Both the position numbers and the translations under genes were made by a program. A DNA stretch of 37,330 nucleotides from contig SMYC01000207.1 of NCBI GenBank assembly GCA_004356105.1, forward strand, positions 1 to 37,330, written 5' to 3'. Position 1 is the first letter of the stretch; each line of letters opens with the position of its first letter. The notes beneath the pieces are model-generated. The model made no database searches. It had not been told where the DNA came from and saw only the letters and a program-made list of their open reading frames with translations. The DNA is from Acidobacteriota bacterium. Its GTDB lineage: Bacteria; Acidobacteriota; Vicinamibacteria; Marinacidobacterales; SMYC01. Positions 15,310 to 24,265 of this stretch are shown in pieces.

Positions 15310-17937
15310 GTGATGCTCATGCGCTCGTTTGAAAGGCTATACCGATTTGGGCTTCATCTCTGCCCGCGTTCCTTCCGCGAAGATTACGGCGACGAAGTCG
15401 CGAAGGATTTCGTGCGACTCGCGCGCGAGGCTGGTCATGAGGGACGGTGGCAGGGTGCTCTCTTTACCCTCCGCGGCCTGTTCGATCTCCTTCGAACCGC
15501 GCTCCGAGAGCATGCCCACGGGCTCTCGGGCGATGCGCTGCAACAGGACTTGCGGGTAGCGGGGCGCCATTTTTTCGGCAAGCCCGGCTTTAGCGTGGTC
15601 GTCGTCGTGACGCTCGCGCTCGGGATCGGGGCCAACAGCGCGATATTCGCGCTCGTTTATGACGTGCTGTTGCGGCCGCTTCCTTTCCCGGAGGCCGAGC
15701 GTCTCGTGCTGCTCCTTGAAACAGACCTCGCGCGCGGAAGCGACGGCAATGACGTCACCCCTGCGAACTTCGAGGACTGGCGCGCCTTGTCGCGCAGCTT
15801 CGAGCAGATGGGGGCTGTCATAGAGACGAGCGCCAATTGGACGGGTGACGGTGAGCCGGAACGCCTTTCGGTCGCGCGCGTGTCGCAGGATTTCTTCTCC
15901 GTACTCGGTGTCTCCACGCGTCTCGGCCGGGTCTTCGTTGCCGAGGAGGATCGCGAGGGCGCCGCGCCGGTAGCCCTTCTCTCGCATGGATTGTGGGCGC
16001 GCCGGTTCGGAGGCCGCGACGACGTCGTGGGCCGCACGATTCGCCTCGACGATAGGCCGCACGAGATCGTCGGCGTGCTGCCTCTCTTTTTCCGGTTCCC
16101 GAATCGCGGGGTCGAGCTCTTCGTTCCTTTCGCGATGGATGCGGAGGAGAGGAGCGCTCGAAGCTCGCACTATCTCGACGTTATCGCGCGCCGGCGCTCG
16201 GGGGTGAGCCTCGAGGAAGCTCGCGAAGAGATGGACGCGATAGCGGCGGGGTTGGCGGAGCAATATCCCGAGTCGAATGAAGATAACGGCGTTGTGATCC
16301 AACCACTCGCGAACCAGCTCGTCCGCAACGCGCGGACGCCGCTCCTCGTGCTCTTTACAGCTGTGCTCGCGGTTCTTCTCATTGCGGTGGTGAACCTCGC
16401 GAATCTCTTTCTCGCGCGAAGCGCGGCGAGGCGTCGGGAAGTCGCGGTCCGTGCCGCACTGGGTGCGAGCCGGAAGCGGATCCTCGCGCAGCTCATGACG
16501 GAGGCTTTTCTGTATGGGGTTGCGGGCGGGGGGCTCGGGCTCGTGCTCGGCCGCGTTGTGCACGGCTTCGTCCGCATTCTCGCGCCGAGCCACGTAGCCG
16601 CGGAGGGTACGCTGTTCGAGCCGGTTACGCTCGCTTTCACTTTGTTGCTCTCGATGGCCGTTGCCCTTGGAATGGGCCTTTTGCCCGCGCTCTCGCTCCT
16701 GCGTGAGGAGCGAGGTGGGCTGCTCCGGGACGGCGGCGTGCGTGGTGACACGTCTGCAACGTCTGGGCTCCGCGCACAGAGTGTGCTCGTAGTGGGCGAG
16801 ATGGCTCTAGCACTCGTGCTTCTCGTGATGGCCGGCCTCATGCTGCAGAGCTTCCGCAACCTCACGAGCTTGGCTCCCGGCTTCGAGCCCGAGAATGTGC
16901 TGACCATGCGTGTCGAGTTATCGGGAGCCAGATATAGCGAGCACGCCGAGAAGGTGCGCTTTTTCGAAGAGCTCGAGACGCGGGTGAAGCGCCTCCCAGG
17001 CGTAACGTCCGCAGGCTTTGTTACCATGCTCCCATTGACCGCGAGCGGCGGTGCGATCTATTTCGGGATCGAGGACGGACCCATCGACCCCGGTCTGGAG
17101 CCTGCGGCTCTTTTCCGTAGTGTGAGCGACGACTACTTCCGCACGATGGGGATCGCGCTTCGCGAAGGGCGCGTCTTCGATGATCGCGATCGCTTGAGAG
17201 CTCCCGCCGTCGTCATCGTCAACGAGACGCTCGCGCGTCGCTTTTTTCCAGACGGCGCTTTGGGCTATCACTTGAGCGTTTGGGGCGAGTCCTCGGAGAT
17301 TGTCGGCATCGTCGGGGATGTCCAACAGCTCGAGCTCGGGGCAGAAACGCGGCCCGCCATTTACGTCGCGAGCCGCCAACGCGCGCTTGGCTATTTCGAC
17401 CCAAAGGACCTCGCGGTACGGACGACCGTGGAACCCGAAACGCTGGCTGCAAGCATCCGCGCCGAGATCTGGGATCTCGACCCCGATCAGCCCATCGCCT
17501 CGGTGCGGACGATGAACGACATCGTCATGGGCTCTGTCACGGATGAGCGCCTGCAAACCTCGCTTCTCTCGGTTTTCGCACTCGTGGCCTTGTCGCTCGC
17601 GGCAATCGGCGTGTACGGCGTTCAGAGCTACAGCATGTCGTCCCGCACGGGCGAGATTGGCCTGCGCATGGCGCTCGGCGCTCAGTCGGGGCATGTGCTC
17701 GGGATGGTGACCGCGCAAGGGATGGCGCGCGCGACGCTCGGCATCCTAATCGGCGTCGTGGGTGCCGTCTGGAGCACGCGCTTTCTTTCGGGAATGCTCT
17801 ACGGAGTGGCACCCTCCGACCCGTGGACCCTCCTGGCGGTTAGCGTCGCCCTCGGCGGCGTGGCCTTTGGGGCGTGCTTGCTCCCGGGATTACGCGCGAC
17901 CCGAATCGACCCGCTCATCGCCCTTCGGGACTCTTGA
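15310..17937 (+). CDS. ABC transporter permease, acidobacterial duplicated orphan permease (ADOP) type
   Basis: The 875-residue product starts with a short cytoplasmic prefix region (about 1-80; LYRFGLHLCPRSFREDYGDE). Two copies of the MacB-periplasmic-core plus FtsX-like permease module follow. The first module contains GFSVVVVVTLALGIGANSAIFALVYDV and the FtsX helices LLVLFTAVLAVLLIAVVNLANLF. The second contains a periplasmic core (about 530-740) and the helices LLSVFALVALSLAAIGVYGV and on to the C-terminus. The length and duplication match ADOP permeases, known mainly from Acidobacteriota. No ATPase partner is encoded nearby, as the 'orphan' name implies. The export substrate is unknown. 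In-frame GTG 15310, ATG 15313 and ATG 15319 are alternative starts; spacing to padR is minimal. Confidence 0.88.
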   Translation: MMLMRSFERLYRFGLHLCPRSFREDYGDEVAKDFVRLAREAGHEGRWQGALFTLRGLFDLLRTALREHAHGLSGDALQQDLRVAGRHFFGKPGFSVVVVVTLALGIGANSAIFALVYDVLLRPLPFPEAERLVLLLETDLARGSDGNDVTPANFEDWRALSRSFEQMGAVIETSANWTGDGEPERLSVARVSQDFFSVLGVSTRLGRVFVAEEDREGAAPVALLSHGLWARRFGGRDDVVGRTIRLDDRPHEIVGVLPLFFRFPNRGVELFVPFAMDAEERSARSSHYLDVIARRRSGVSLEEAREEMDAIAAGLAEQYPESNEDNGVVIQPLANQLVRNARTPLLVLFTAVLAVLLIAVVNLANLFLARSAARRREVAVRAALGASRKRILAQLMTEAFLYGVAGGGLGLVLGRVVHGFVRILAPSHVAAEGTLFEPVTLAFTLLLSMAVALGMGLLPALSLLREERGGLLRDGGVRGDTSATSGLRAQSVLVVGEMALALVLLVMAGLMLQSFRNLTSLAPGFEPENVLTMRVELSGARYSEHAEKVRFFEELETRVKRLPGVTSAGFVTMLPLTASGGAIYFGIEDGPIDPGLEPAALFRSVSDDYFRTMGIALREGRVFDDRDRLRAPAVVIVNETLARRFFPDGALGYHLSVWGESSEIVGIVGDVQQLELGAETRPAIYVASRQRALGYFDPKDLAVRTTVEPETLAASIRAEIWDLDPDQPIASVRTMNDIVMGSVTDERLQTSLLSVFALVALSLAAIGVYGVQSYSMSSRTGEIGLRMALGAQSGHVLGMVTAQGMARATLGILIGVVGAVWSTRFLSGMLYGVAPSDPWTLLAVSVALGGVAFGACLLPGLRATRIDPLIALRDS

Positions 17938-17964
17938 GGGTCCGCAGAAGAGGGTCTCGAATCT

Positions 17965-17973
17965 TGCTATAAT
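17965..17973 (+). promoter_or_regulatory. Extended -10 promoter of the TRASH-like protein gene
   Basis: TGCTATAAT is a perfect TGn-TATAAT extended -10 box, located 22 bases before the ATG at 17996. No good -35 is visible. The ribosome site GGGAGGAG at 17978-17985 lies between promoter and gene. Confidence 0.5.
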
Positions 17974-17995
17974 GTTCGGGAGGAGCTCGCTAACG

Positions 17996-18370
17996 ATGTT
18001 GAAAAAGAGTCTTTGCCTTGTTTTTGTGCTCGCGTTCCTAGCGTCATTCGCGTCGGGCGCGTCGGGCGCGTCGGGCGACAACGCTCTCGAAGTTGTGGAA
18101 GCTGAATATGTCTGCATGGTCAACGATGCGGCCTACGACAAGGAGCAAGTGCGCGTGGACGTCGAAGGCAAGACGTATTACGGCTGCTGCGAGATGTGCA
18201 AAGCGCGTCTCAAGAACAACGAGCAACTGCGTGTCGGCATCGACCCTGTGAGCGGCGCGAAAGTGGACAAGGCCACGGCTATCATCGCCGCAGACGCCTA
18301 TAACCGTGTTTACTATTTCGAGAGCAAAGAAAACCTCGCCAAGGCGAACGCCAAGTTGCAAGATAAATAA
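17996..18370 (+). CDS. Small secreted TRASH/YHS-like metal-binding protein
   Basis: The 124-residue product has a signal peptide (MLKKSLCLVFVLAFLASFASG), a small Gly-Ala-Ser linker encoded by a 9-base repeat, and a compact domain with Cys40-Met and YYGCCEMCKARL (Cys64, Cys65, Cys68). The order of cysteines around VEGKTYYGCCEMC resembles TRASH/YHS domains, which bind heavy metals and occur in metal sensors and chaperones. A periplasmic metal-binding role is inferred. The start at 17996 is set by the ribosome site GGGAGGAG about 10 bases upstream and by the signal peptide; the longer frame overlaps the permease. It follows the permease co-directionally but has its own promoter. Confidence 0.75.
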   Translation: MLKKSLCLVFVLAFLASFASGASGASGDNALEVVEAEYVCMVNDAAYDKEQVRVDVEGKTYYGCCEMCKARLKNNEQLRVGIDPVSGAKVDKATAIIAADAYNRVYYFESKENLAKANAKLQDK

Positions 18371-18451
18371 CTCGACAAGAGCGACGCAGCAACGAGGCGC
18401 AGAGGCCCGCCGATAGCCGAATGGCGATGGGCTGCGTTATCATCGTGGCTC

Positions 18452-20029
18452 ATGACGGGACAACAAATCTTCTTGAGCTACTCGCTCGAAGATGGCCGCA
18501 CCGCACGGCAGGTCGTTCAGGCAATCGAGCAAAAGGGTTGGCCGATTTCGTGGGAGCGCCTTGCCGAGCCGGATGTCATCACGACGCTCGCCATGCGCGA
18601 GGCCCTGAGCTTGGCAGATTGCGTCGTCGTGCTTTGGTCGCGGGACTCCATCCGATCGGCCGAAATTCTGGACGAAGCTCGCTACGGACGCGCCTCGGGG
18701 ATCCTCGTCCAGGCGGCGATCGACGACGCTCCGATCCCGATGCCTTTCCTGCTGGACGAGCCGACGATGCTTACCGACGAGTGGAGTGTAGCGTCGCTCG
18801 TCCGCAACGTGGACCGCGTGTTACGCGAAGGGGGCGCCCGGCCCGTCGACGAGAAAGACGTCCCCACGATTCCGGAAGAGTTGACGCGCGAGACACTCTC
18901 ACGCGCGGAGACCCATGCTGATGAAGGCGAGCTCGAGCAAGCGATCGCGATCTATGAACGCTGGGCGGAGCTCAAGCCGGACGACATGGCGGCGGTACGC
19001 CGGCTCGGTGATCTCTACTTGTCAGCCGATCGCAACCACGCGGCGGCGGCACGCTACGCGGAAGTGGCGGAGCACTATGCGCGCTCGGGCTTCGCCTCCC
19101 TCTCGGTGGAAACTTATCAGCGGATCGTCGAGCTGGCTCCTGAAAAAAGCGCGTACGGCGCGCGTCTCGAAGAGCTTCAAAGATTGCGCCAAAGCGAGCG
19201 TGACCGACCTTCAAGCGTTATGTCAGGAGTCATGTTCTCCGTCGCGGCGCCGCTCTACGTCGCGGCTGGGGATGCCTTTTCTCTCGACCTTTGGGCGCAT
19301 GCGGAAAAGGATCTCGCTAAAGTCGCGGACCGCGTCGCTAGCCCCGCGCCCGAAACCGGGCTGTCGTCTTCCGGGTCTGCTGTCGAAGCGCGTCTTCATA
19401 TCGATGGGCTCGACGTAGTACGTCCCGAGCAAGCCATGTCATGGCTCGACGGTCTGGGTCGGAGTCGTTTCGACGTCACCACGAAACCAGACACCGCCTC
19501 GGGCGGCCGTGCGGGGGTCGTCAGCATTCACTCGAGCGGCCTTCAGCTCGCACGCGTCCGTTTCTTGGTTCAGATAGGTGCGGTAACCCAGGGCCTCGAG
19601 ATCATCCCGTCTCGGCAGGAGCGGCACCGCCGTGCTTACGCCTGCTTTGCGCCGGAGGATCGCGTGCGGGTGCGCGAGCGTATCGAGGCTTTCGAAAAGA
19701 TGTCGCCCGGCGTGGACGTGTTCCTCGAGGCACCGGAGCTCAGGGCGGAAGCAGACGGCTTGTCTCAATTTCTCGAAATGATTTCGTCGGTCGATATGTT
19801 CTATTTGTTCTGGTCGCGCGAATCCGTAGCCTCGAGCGACATCGAGCGCGAGTGGCGCTATGCCCTTCGGCTGCGTGGCATCGATTTCATAGACGCTATC
19901 GCGCTCGATCCCCCCGAGGTCGCGCCGCCGCCGCCCGAGCTCGCGACGCTTCACGATGGCAATTGGCGTGCGGGCCATGAAATCGCCGCCCGACCGCTAG
20001 CACCTCCGCGTATCGAACCCGCCCCTTAG
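18452..20029 (+). CDS. TIR-TPR-beta-sandwich-TIR domain protein
   Basis: The 525-residue product has an N-terminal TIR fold (residues 5-125; IFLSYSLED, then VVLWSRDS and E75). Helical TPR-like repeats follow at about 145-245. A beta-rich segment covers about 255-385. A second TIR-like domain lies at about 393-505 (RRAYACFAPEDR, MFYLFWSRES and E467, with DFIDAIALDPPEVAPPPPELA). In both TIR domains a Glu lies 12 residues after the Ser of the WSR(D/E)S motif, where NAD-cleaving TIRs keep their catalytic Glu. TIR proteins can be NADases in defence or scaffolds in signalling. No partner effector or phage-defence gene adjoins it, so the function is open. No clear ribosome site precedes the ATG. Confidence 0.8.
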   Translation: MTGQQIFLSYSLEDGRTARQVVQAIEQKGWPISWERLAEPDVITTLAMREALSLADCVVVLWSRDSIRSAEILDEARYGRASGILVQAAIDDAPIPMPFLLDEPTMLTDEWSVASLVRNVDRVLREGGARPVDEKDVPTIPEELTRETLSRAETHADEGELEQAIAIYERWAELKPDDMAAVRRLGDLYLSADRNHAAAARYAEVAEHYARSGFASLSVETYQRIVELAPEKSAYGARLEELQRLRQSERDRPSSVMSGVMFSVAAPLYVAAGDAFSLDLWAHAEKDLAKVADRVASPAPETGLSSSGSAVEARLHIDGLDVVRPEQAMSWLDGLGRSRFDVTTKPDTASGGRAGVVSIHSSGLQLARVRFLVQIGAVTQGLEIIPSRQERHRRAYACFAPEDRVRVRERIEAFEKMSPGVDVFLEAPELRAEADGLSQFLEMISSVDMFYLFWSRESVASSDIEREWRYALRLRGIDFIDAIALDPPEVAPPPPELATLHDGNWRAGHEIAARPLAPPRIEPAP

Positions 20030-20046
20030 GGCGCGCCCGTTCCGCA

Positions 20047-20075
20047 TTGGTGTTCGCGAGCCTTTCGTGTAGCAT
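20047..20075 (+). promoter_or_regulatory. Candidate promoter of the AGCS symporter gene
   Basis: TTGGTG (20047-20052) and TAGCAT (20070-20075) are separated by 17 bases. The -10 ends 9 bases before the ATG at 20085, leaving essentially no leader. The hexamers are only moderate matches. Confidence 0.3.
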
Positions 20076-20084
20076 CGCCTCGCC

Positions 20085-21428
20085 ATGATGGACAGGCTCA
20101 TCGAGATTCACGATCAAATCAACGCTTTGGTCTGGGGCACCCCGCTCATTATCGCTTTGATGGGCACGGGGCTCTTTCTCACGATTTGGACCGGAGGCAT
20201 TCAGTTTCGTCGCTTCGGATTCGCGTTTCGCGAAGTCTTGGGAAAGCTCCGGACCAAAGGGACAGGGACGGGAACGGTCAGTCCGTTCCAGGCGGTCGCC
20301 ACCGCGCTCGCGAGCACGGTCGGGGTCGGCAACATCGCGGGTGTCGCGACCGCGATCCACCTCGGTGGCCCGGGAGCTTTGTTCTGGTTGCTCGTGTCGG
20401 GCCTTTTCGGCATGTGCACGAAGTTTTGCGAAATAGCTGTCGCACTCCACTATCGCGAGAAAGACGCCGACGGCACGATGCGTGGCGGCGCGATGTACAT
20501 CTTGAAGAACGGTCTCGGCCTTCCATGGCTCGGCTCCGTCTTTGCGCTTCTGACGAGCCTCGCCGCGTTCGGGATCGGTAACATGGTCCAATCGAACTCG
20601 GTTGCGGCTGCCTTAGAGACGAGCTTCGGCCTCGATGTGCGCGTCACCGGCGTCATCTTGATGGCTCTCGTGGGGCTCGTCGTGCTCGGCGGCCTTCGAC
20701 GCATCGTAGAGGTGACGCAATATCTCGTGCCGTTCATGTGTATCGCTTACATCATCGGCGCCGGGGTGATCTTGTTCTTGAACTTTGGCGAGATCCCGCG
20801 CGCGGTGAGCCTCGTCATCGACGGTGCTTTCAACGGCTCGGCGGCCGTGGGCGGTTTCGCGGGAGCCACCGTGATGCAGGCGGTGCGTCTCGGCATTGCG
20901 CGCGGCCTGTTCACCAACGAAGCGGGTCTCGGAAGCGCGCCTATCGTGCACGCGGCGGCGGTGACGGACCACCCCGTGCGCCAAGCGCTCTATGGAATCT
21001 TCGAAGTCTTCATCGACACGTTCGTCGTCTGCGTGATGACGGGGCTCGTGCTCTTGACCACCGGCGTCTGGGAGCTCGACCTCACCGGCGCCGCGATGTC
21101 TGCCAAAGGCTTCGAGCTCGGCTTGCCCGGCGTTTGGGGCCATGTGGTCGTCACGGTCGGGATTCTCACCTTCGCGTTCTCCACGCTGGTCGGCTGGTCG
21201 TTTTATGGCGAGACGGGCGCGGTCTATCTTTTCGGCGACCGCGCCGTACGACCGTACCGGCTCGCATGGGTGGGCGCGGTTTGGTTCGGTGCGACCGGGA
21301 GCCTCAAACTCGTCTGGGACATCTCCGACACGCTGAACGCATTGATGGCGGTCCCCAACCTCATCGCCATCCTCGGCTCGGCGGCGATCTTGCGGAAGCT
21401 CATCCGCGAGTTCTTCAAGGATGGGTGA
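20085..21428 (+). CDS. Sodium:alanine/glycine symporter (AGCS family)
   Basis: The 447-residue membrane protein matches the AGCS family in length (about 440-490) and sequence. It has an N-terminal helix, then the motif GGIQFRRFGFAFREVL, the signature PFQAVATALASTVGVGNIAGVATAI, and GLFTNEAGLGSAPIVHAAA. Around ten hydrophobic segments are visible. These carriers import alanine or glycine with sodium across the inner membrane. Substrate preference cannot be read from the sequence. Two ATGs stand in tandem at 20085 and 20088. The gene stands alone, and its 3' end overlaps the convergent hydrolase gene by 14 bp. Confidence 0.92.
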   Translation: MMDRLIEIHDQINALVWGTPLIIALMGTGLFLTIWTGGIQFRRFGFAFREVLGKLRTKGTGTGTVSPFQAVATALASTVGVGNIAGVATAIHLGGPGALFWLLVSGLFGMCTKFCEIAVALHYREKDADGTMRGGAMYILKNGLGLPWLGSVFALLTSLAAFGIGNMVQSNSVAAALETSFGLDVRVTGVILMALVGLVVLGGLRRIVEVTQYLVPFMCIAYIIGAGVILFLNFGEIPRAVSLVIDGAFNGSAAVGGFAGATVMQAVRLGIARGLFTNEAGLGSAPIVHAAAVTDHPVRQALYGIFEVFIDTFVVCVMTGLVLLTTGVWELDLTGAAMSAKGFELGLPGVWGHVVVTVGILTFAFSTLVGWSFYGETGAVYLFGDRAVRPYRLAWVGAVWFGATGSLKLVWDISDTLNALMAVPNLIAILGSAAILRKLIREFFKDG

Positions 21429-23424
21429 GGTAGTCCCAATGCTCTCCGGCTTGTTTCAACATGGCTGGTAGATCGTGGCCGAGAAGATAGCCGGCGTCGA
21501 TGAGCTCGAGAGCGGCTTGTGCGACGAGCCCGAGATAGTGCTCGCGACTCGAATAGCGCTCTTCGATAGATGCTCGCGGGTCACCCGCCTTCTTGCGCTC
21601 TGCCTCGGTCTTCGCGAACGGAATGAACGAGCCTTGCATGCTCGAAAGAACGTGCGTGGGGCCTGATTCCTCGTTGAAGAGGTTCCAGCCGGTATAGGTC
21701 GCTAGCGGGACCGCGTGCTCGGGCATCTCGATGCCCGCGATCTCGTTCCCGTCCGCGTCCACGGCGGGAACCATCATGGGATAAGCCCCGTCGATCACCG
21801 GCGGTTCCTGAGTGACGATACCTTCACTGCGGAATTTCTCGCCGTAATCCGCGCGATAAGCTTTGTGGATGCGCGTGCGGCTATCGACGCCAGGTAGGTC
21901 CGGAAAATCGAGCTTTTCGGGAGAGACGAGCGTACCGCCCTCGATGCGGCCGTAGCGGCTCGCGGGTGGCTCGCCTCCGCGCGTCCAGCGTTCCATGGCC
22001 ACCAGGAGGGCACGCATCGACCAGCGAAAGTCCATCGGATTGCTCGATTGACGGCCGATGGTCCTTCTTGGCGGAAAGCGGGTCGGGCCGTGCTGGCTTC
22101 CGGAGAAATGGTAGATGCGGACCTGGTCGAGAAGGTTGGCGTCTTCCTGGGCATCGATGCTCGTATGAATGAGCGAGGCGGCCCGGCCCCAATATTCGTA
22201 AGACGAATTGGTATAGAAGACTTTCGGTAAGAACTCAGGTTTTTGGTAAACGAGCAGGCCGTCATTGATACCTGTTTTGAAGTCGACTTGCTCCATGTCG
22301 GTGAAGGGGAAGATGTCGGTGGGATGAAAGAAATTGATGTAGGGATGCGCGTCGCGCGACGCCTGAGCAAAACGGTGGTTGAAGCTCCCGCGGCCGCCGC
22401 CGGCCACGTGTGCGAAGACGCCGTCGAAAACGCGCCGATGGCGCTCGTCCTCGTTGAAGCCGTAATAGAGAAAGGTTCTCAGGAAGCGTCCGCTTTGCGA
22501 GATGCCGAATGCGAGAGCACGCTCAATGGATTCGGTCGCTATGCCAAGATCGGGAGCGCCTTGATATTTGAGGTGTGAGGTGACGTCGCGGATAGCCGCC
22601 GGGCCGAGCCCCACCAGTGGCGGGTTCTCCGAGACGTAGACGACCTCGTAAATCTTGAAAGGTTCGAAGCCGCCTTCGAGATAGACGCGGCGCGGGTCGG
22701 CGACAACCTCTCCGTTCGCAATCCTTCCGAAGCCCCACTTCGAGCGCGGCACCACGTGTCGTTCGGCCTCGACGTCGTCGCGCACCGTGAGCACGTTCTC
22801 GGGCGCATCGGGGTCCGCGACGGGATAAGCGATGTGGTTGCGGTCGGCGAGCGAGTGATCGGATTCGGGCTCGCGCGGCACGAAATCGCTGCGGACGATC
22901 CCGCGGATGGTCTTGCCGTCATCGGTAGCGACCGATGGGAACATCCGCATCCGTCCGGCGACCTCGGGCGTGTCCCACTGCCAGCCAACCCACAGAAGGG
23001 TGAAACCCTCGCGCAGCAAGAAGCCGTCGCCAAAGTGCTCTTTGGTCTCCGGGTCGGTGCTTCGTTCTCCAAAGTTGAAGAAAGACAATAGCCCCTTTCC
23101 GCCGCGATTCCCGACCTCGAGCAGGAGAGAGCCGTTGCCGCGCTCGGCGAGCTTGGGCTTCAAGATATAGAACTCGGCGGAGAACTCCACGAGGCCGTCA
23201 TCATTGGTTGGGGCTTTGGTGATGTCCGTGATGATCAAGTTCGGCTCGAGCGTGGGGTCCACCGCGAGATAGACCGTGCCCGCGATCTTTTCATAGGCAC
23301 CGGCCAAACCGAAGCTGTGGCCGGCAAGGATGTCTTCGCGATGGTCGATTTCAAAACGAACGACCTTGGCCCAGGCGGGCTGTGACAGGGCGACCAGTAC
23401 CAAAATCGGGAAAAATCTTCTCAT
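21415..23424 (-). CDS. Secreted alpha/beta hydrolase domain-containing protein
   Basis: The 669-residue product has a signal peptide (MRRFFPILVLVALSQPAWA) and a long catalytic region with FGISQSGRFLRTFLYYGFNED, a G-x-S-x-S-G nucleophile-elbow-like motif. It resembles the large exported 'alpha/beta hydrolase domain' family (PF20091 type) common in environmental bacteria. Other recurring motifs seen are LLLEVGNRGGKGLLSFFNFG and GFTLLWVGWQWD. An esterase-type substrate is likely but undefined. The frame opens at 23451, but the start at 23424 is better placed: it follows a GAGAGG ribosome site on the minus strand and begins the signal peptide. It is transcribed divergently from the crotonase gene. 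Confidence 0.82.
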   Translation of the reverse strand: MRRFFPILVLVALSQPAWAKVVRFEIDHREDILAGHSFGLAGAYEKIAGTVYLAVDPTLEPNLIITDITKAPTNDDGLVEFSAEFYILKPKLAERGNGSLLLEVGNRGGKGLLSFFNFGERSTDPETKEHFGDGFLLREGFTLLWVGWQWDTPEVAGRMRMFPSVATDDGKTIRGIVRSDFVPREPESDHSLADRNHIAYPVADPDAPENVLTVRDDVEAERHVVPRSKWGFGRIANGEVVADPRRVYLEGGFEPFKIYEVVYVSENPPLVGLGPAAIRDVTSHLKYQGAPDLGIATESIERALAFGISQSGRFLRTFLYYGFNEDERHRRVFDGVFAHVAGGGRGSFNHRFAQASRDAHPYINFFHPTDIFPFTDMEQVDFKTGINDGLLVYQKPEFLPKVFYTNSSYEYWGRAASLIHTSIDAQEDANLLDQVRIYHFSGSQHGPTRFPPRRTIGRQSSNPMDFRWSMRALLVAMERWTRGGEPPASRYGRIEGGTLVSPEKLDFPDLPGVDSRTRIHKAYRADYGEKFRSEGIVTQEPPVIDGAYPMMVPAVDADGNEIAGIEMPEHAVPLATYTGWNLFNEESGPTHVLSSMQGSFIPFAKTEAERKKAGDPRASIEERYSSREHYLGLVAQAALELIDAGYLLGHDLPAMLKQAGEHWDYLTHP

Positions 23425-23510
23425 GATCTGCCTCTCTTGCCCAAGGTTCATTTACGCGATTCGGGCGTTGAAGAGTATCATGTGCTGTAAACCGATCGGC
23501 GGAGGTAGCC

Positions 23511-24254
23511 TTGTCAACGAACGTGGTGCTTTACGAATCCAAAGACAGCATTGCCACCATCACTCTCAATCGCCCCGAAAAGCTCAACGCGATGAACGAC
23601 GACATGTGGGGAGCGCTCGAGGCGACGTGGCGGCGGTTCAACAACAGCGACGACCGGGTCGCGATCATCACGGCGTCGGGGGAGCGGGCCTTTTGTGTCG
23701 GCGCGGACTTGAACAGTCCCTCGCTCGATGTCTGGCGCGCGATCCCGGGTCATATCGTCGACGTAGAAAAGCCCATCATCGCCGCGGTCTTCGGTCACTG
23801 CCTAGGCGGCGGTCTCGGTCTCGTCCAGTTCGCCGACCTCTGTGTCGCCGCCGACGATACTCAGTTCGCGTTCTCCGAAGCGAAAGTGGGTCTCGCCATC
23901 GGTGCGGCGAGCTCGCTCGCGGCTCGTATACCCCACAAAGTGGCGATGGAGCTGATGTTGACCGGCGATCCGATCTCAGCGCAGCGTGCTTACGAAGTCG
24001 GTCTCGTCAATCGCGTCGTGCCGCGGGCCGAGCTCATGAGCACCGCGATAGCTTACGCAACGCGGATCGTCGACAACGCGCCCCTCGTTCTTGCGATGAT
24101 GAAGCGCTATGCGGGGGAAGTGATGCCGAAGGGGCCGGTCGAGACGGCGGCTTTGTGGCGCCGGGGGCCCGAGATGATCTTCGCGAGCCGGGATGCGAAA
24201 GAAGGCATCGAAGCGTTCCGGGAAGGGCGCAAGCCCAAATTTCTCGGCGTGTGA
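23511..24254 (+). CDS. Enoyl-CoA hydratase/isomerase (crotonase) family protein
   Basis: The 247-residue product has the crotonase fold: ATITLNRPEKLNAMN at the N-terminus, the oxyanion-hole segment ERAFCVGADL, then GHCLGGGLGLVQFADLCVAA. The start is TTG at 23511, with a strong GGAGGT site at 23501-23506. In rat-type enoyl-CoA hydratase a catalytic Glu follows GGG-x within GGGCELA, whereas here the equivalent stretch is GGGLGLVQ. That first Glu appears to be missing, while the second (FSEAKVGL) is kept. The reaction may therefore be isomerisation, decarboxylation or another crotonase chemistry. It converges on the propionyl-CoA-synthetase-like gene, which may hint at short-chain acyl-CoA metabolism. 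Confidence 0.85.
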   Translation: MSTNVVLYESKDSIATITLNRPEKLNAMNDDMWGALEATWRRFNNSDDRVAIITASGERAFCVGADLNSPSLDVWRAIPGHIVDVEKPIIAAVFGHCLGGGLGLVQFADLCVAADDTQFAFSEAKVGLAIGAASSLAARIPHKVAMELMLTGDPISAQRAYEVGLVNRVVPRAELMSTAIAYATRIVDNAPLVLAMMKRYAGEVMPKGPVETAALWRRGPEMIFASRDAKEGIEAFREGRKPKFLGV

Positions 24255-24265
24255 ATCGAACAGGT

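Noticed and set aside
15337..16593. 418-codon open frame on the minus strand
   Set aside because: Antisense shadow of the ADOP permease, rich in Arg, His and Glu with no recognisable domain.
18050..18073. Triplicated GGCGCGTC-like unit as a regulatory repeat
   Set aside because: It encodes the Gly-Ala-Ser linker after the signal peptide and is explained as coding low complexity.
18452..20029. TIR gene as part of a phage-defence operon
   Set aside because: Neighbours are a metal-binding protein gene and an amino-acid symporter with their own signals; no effector, nuclease or sensor gene adjoins.
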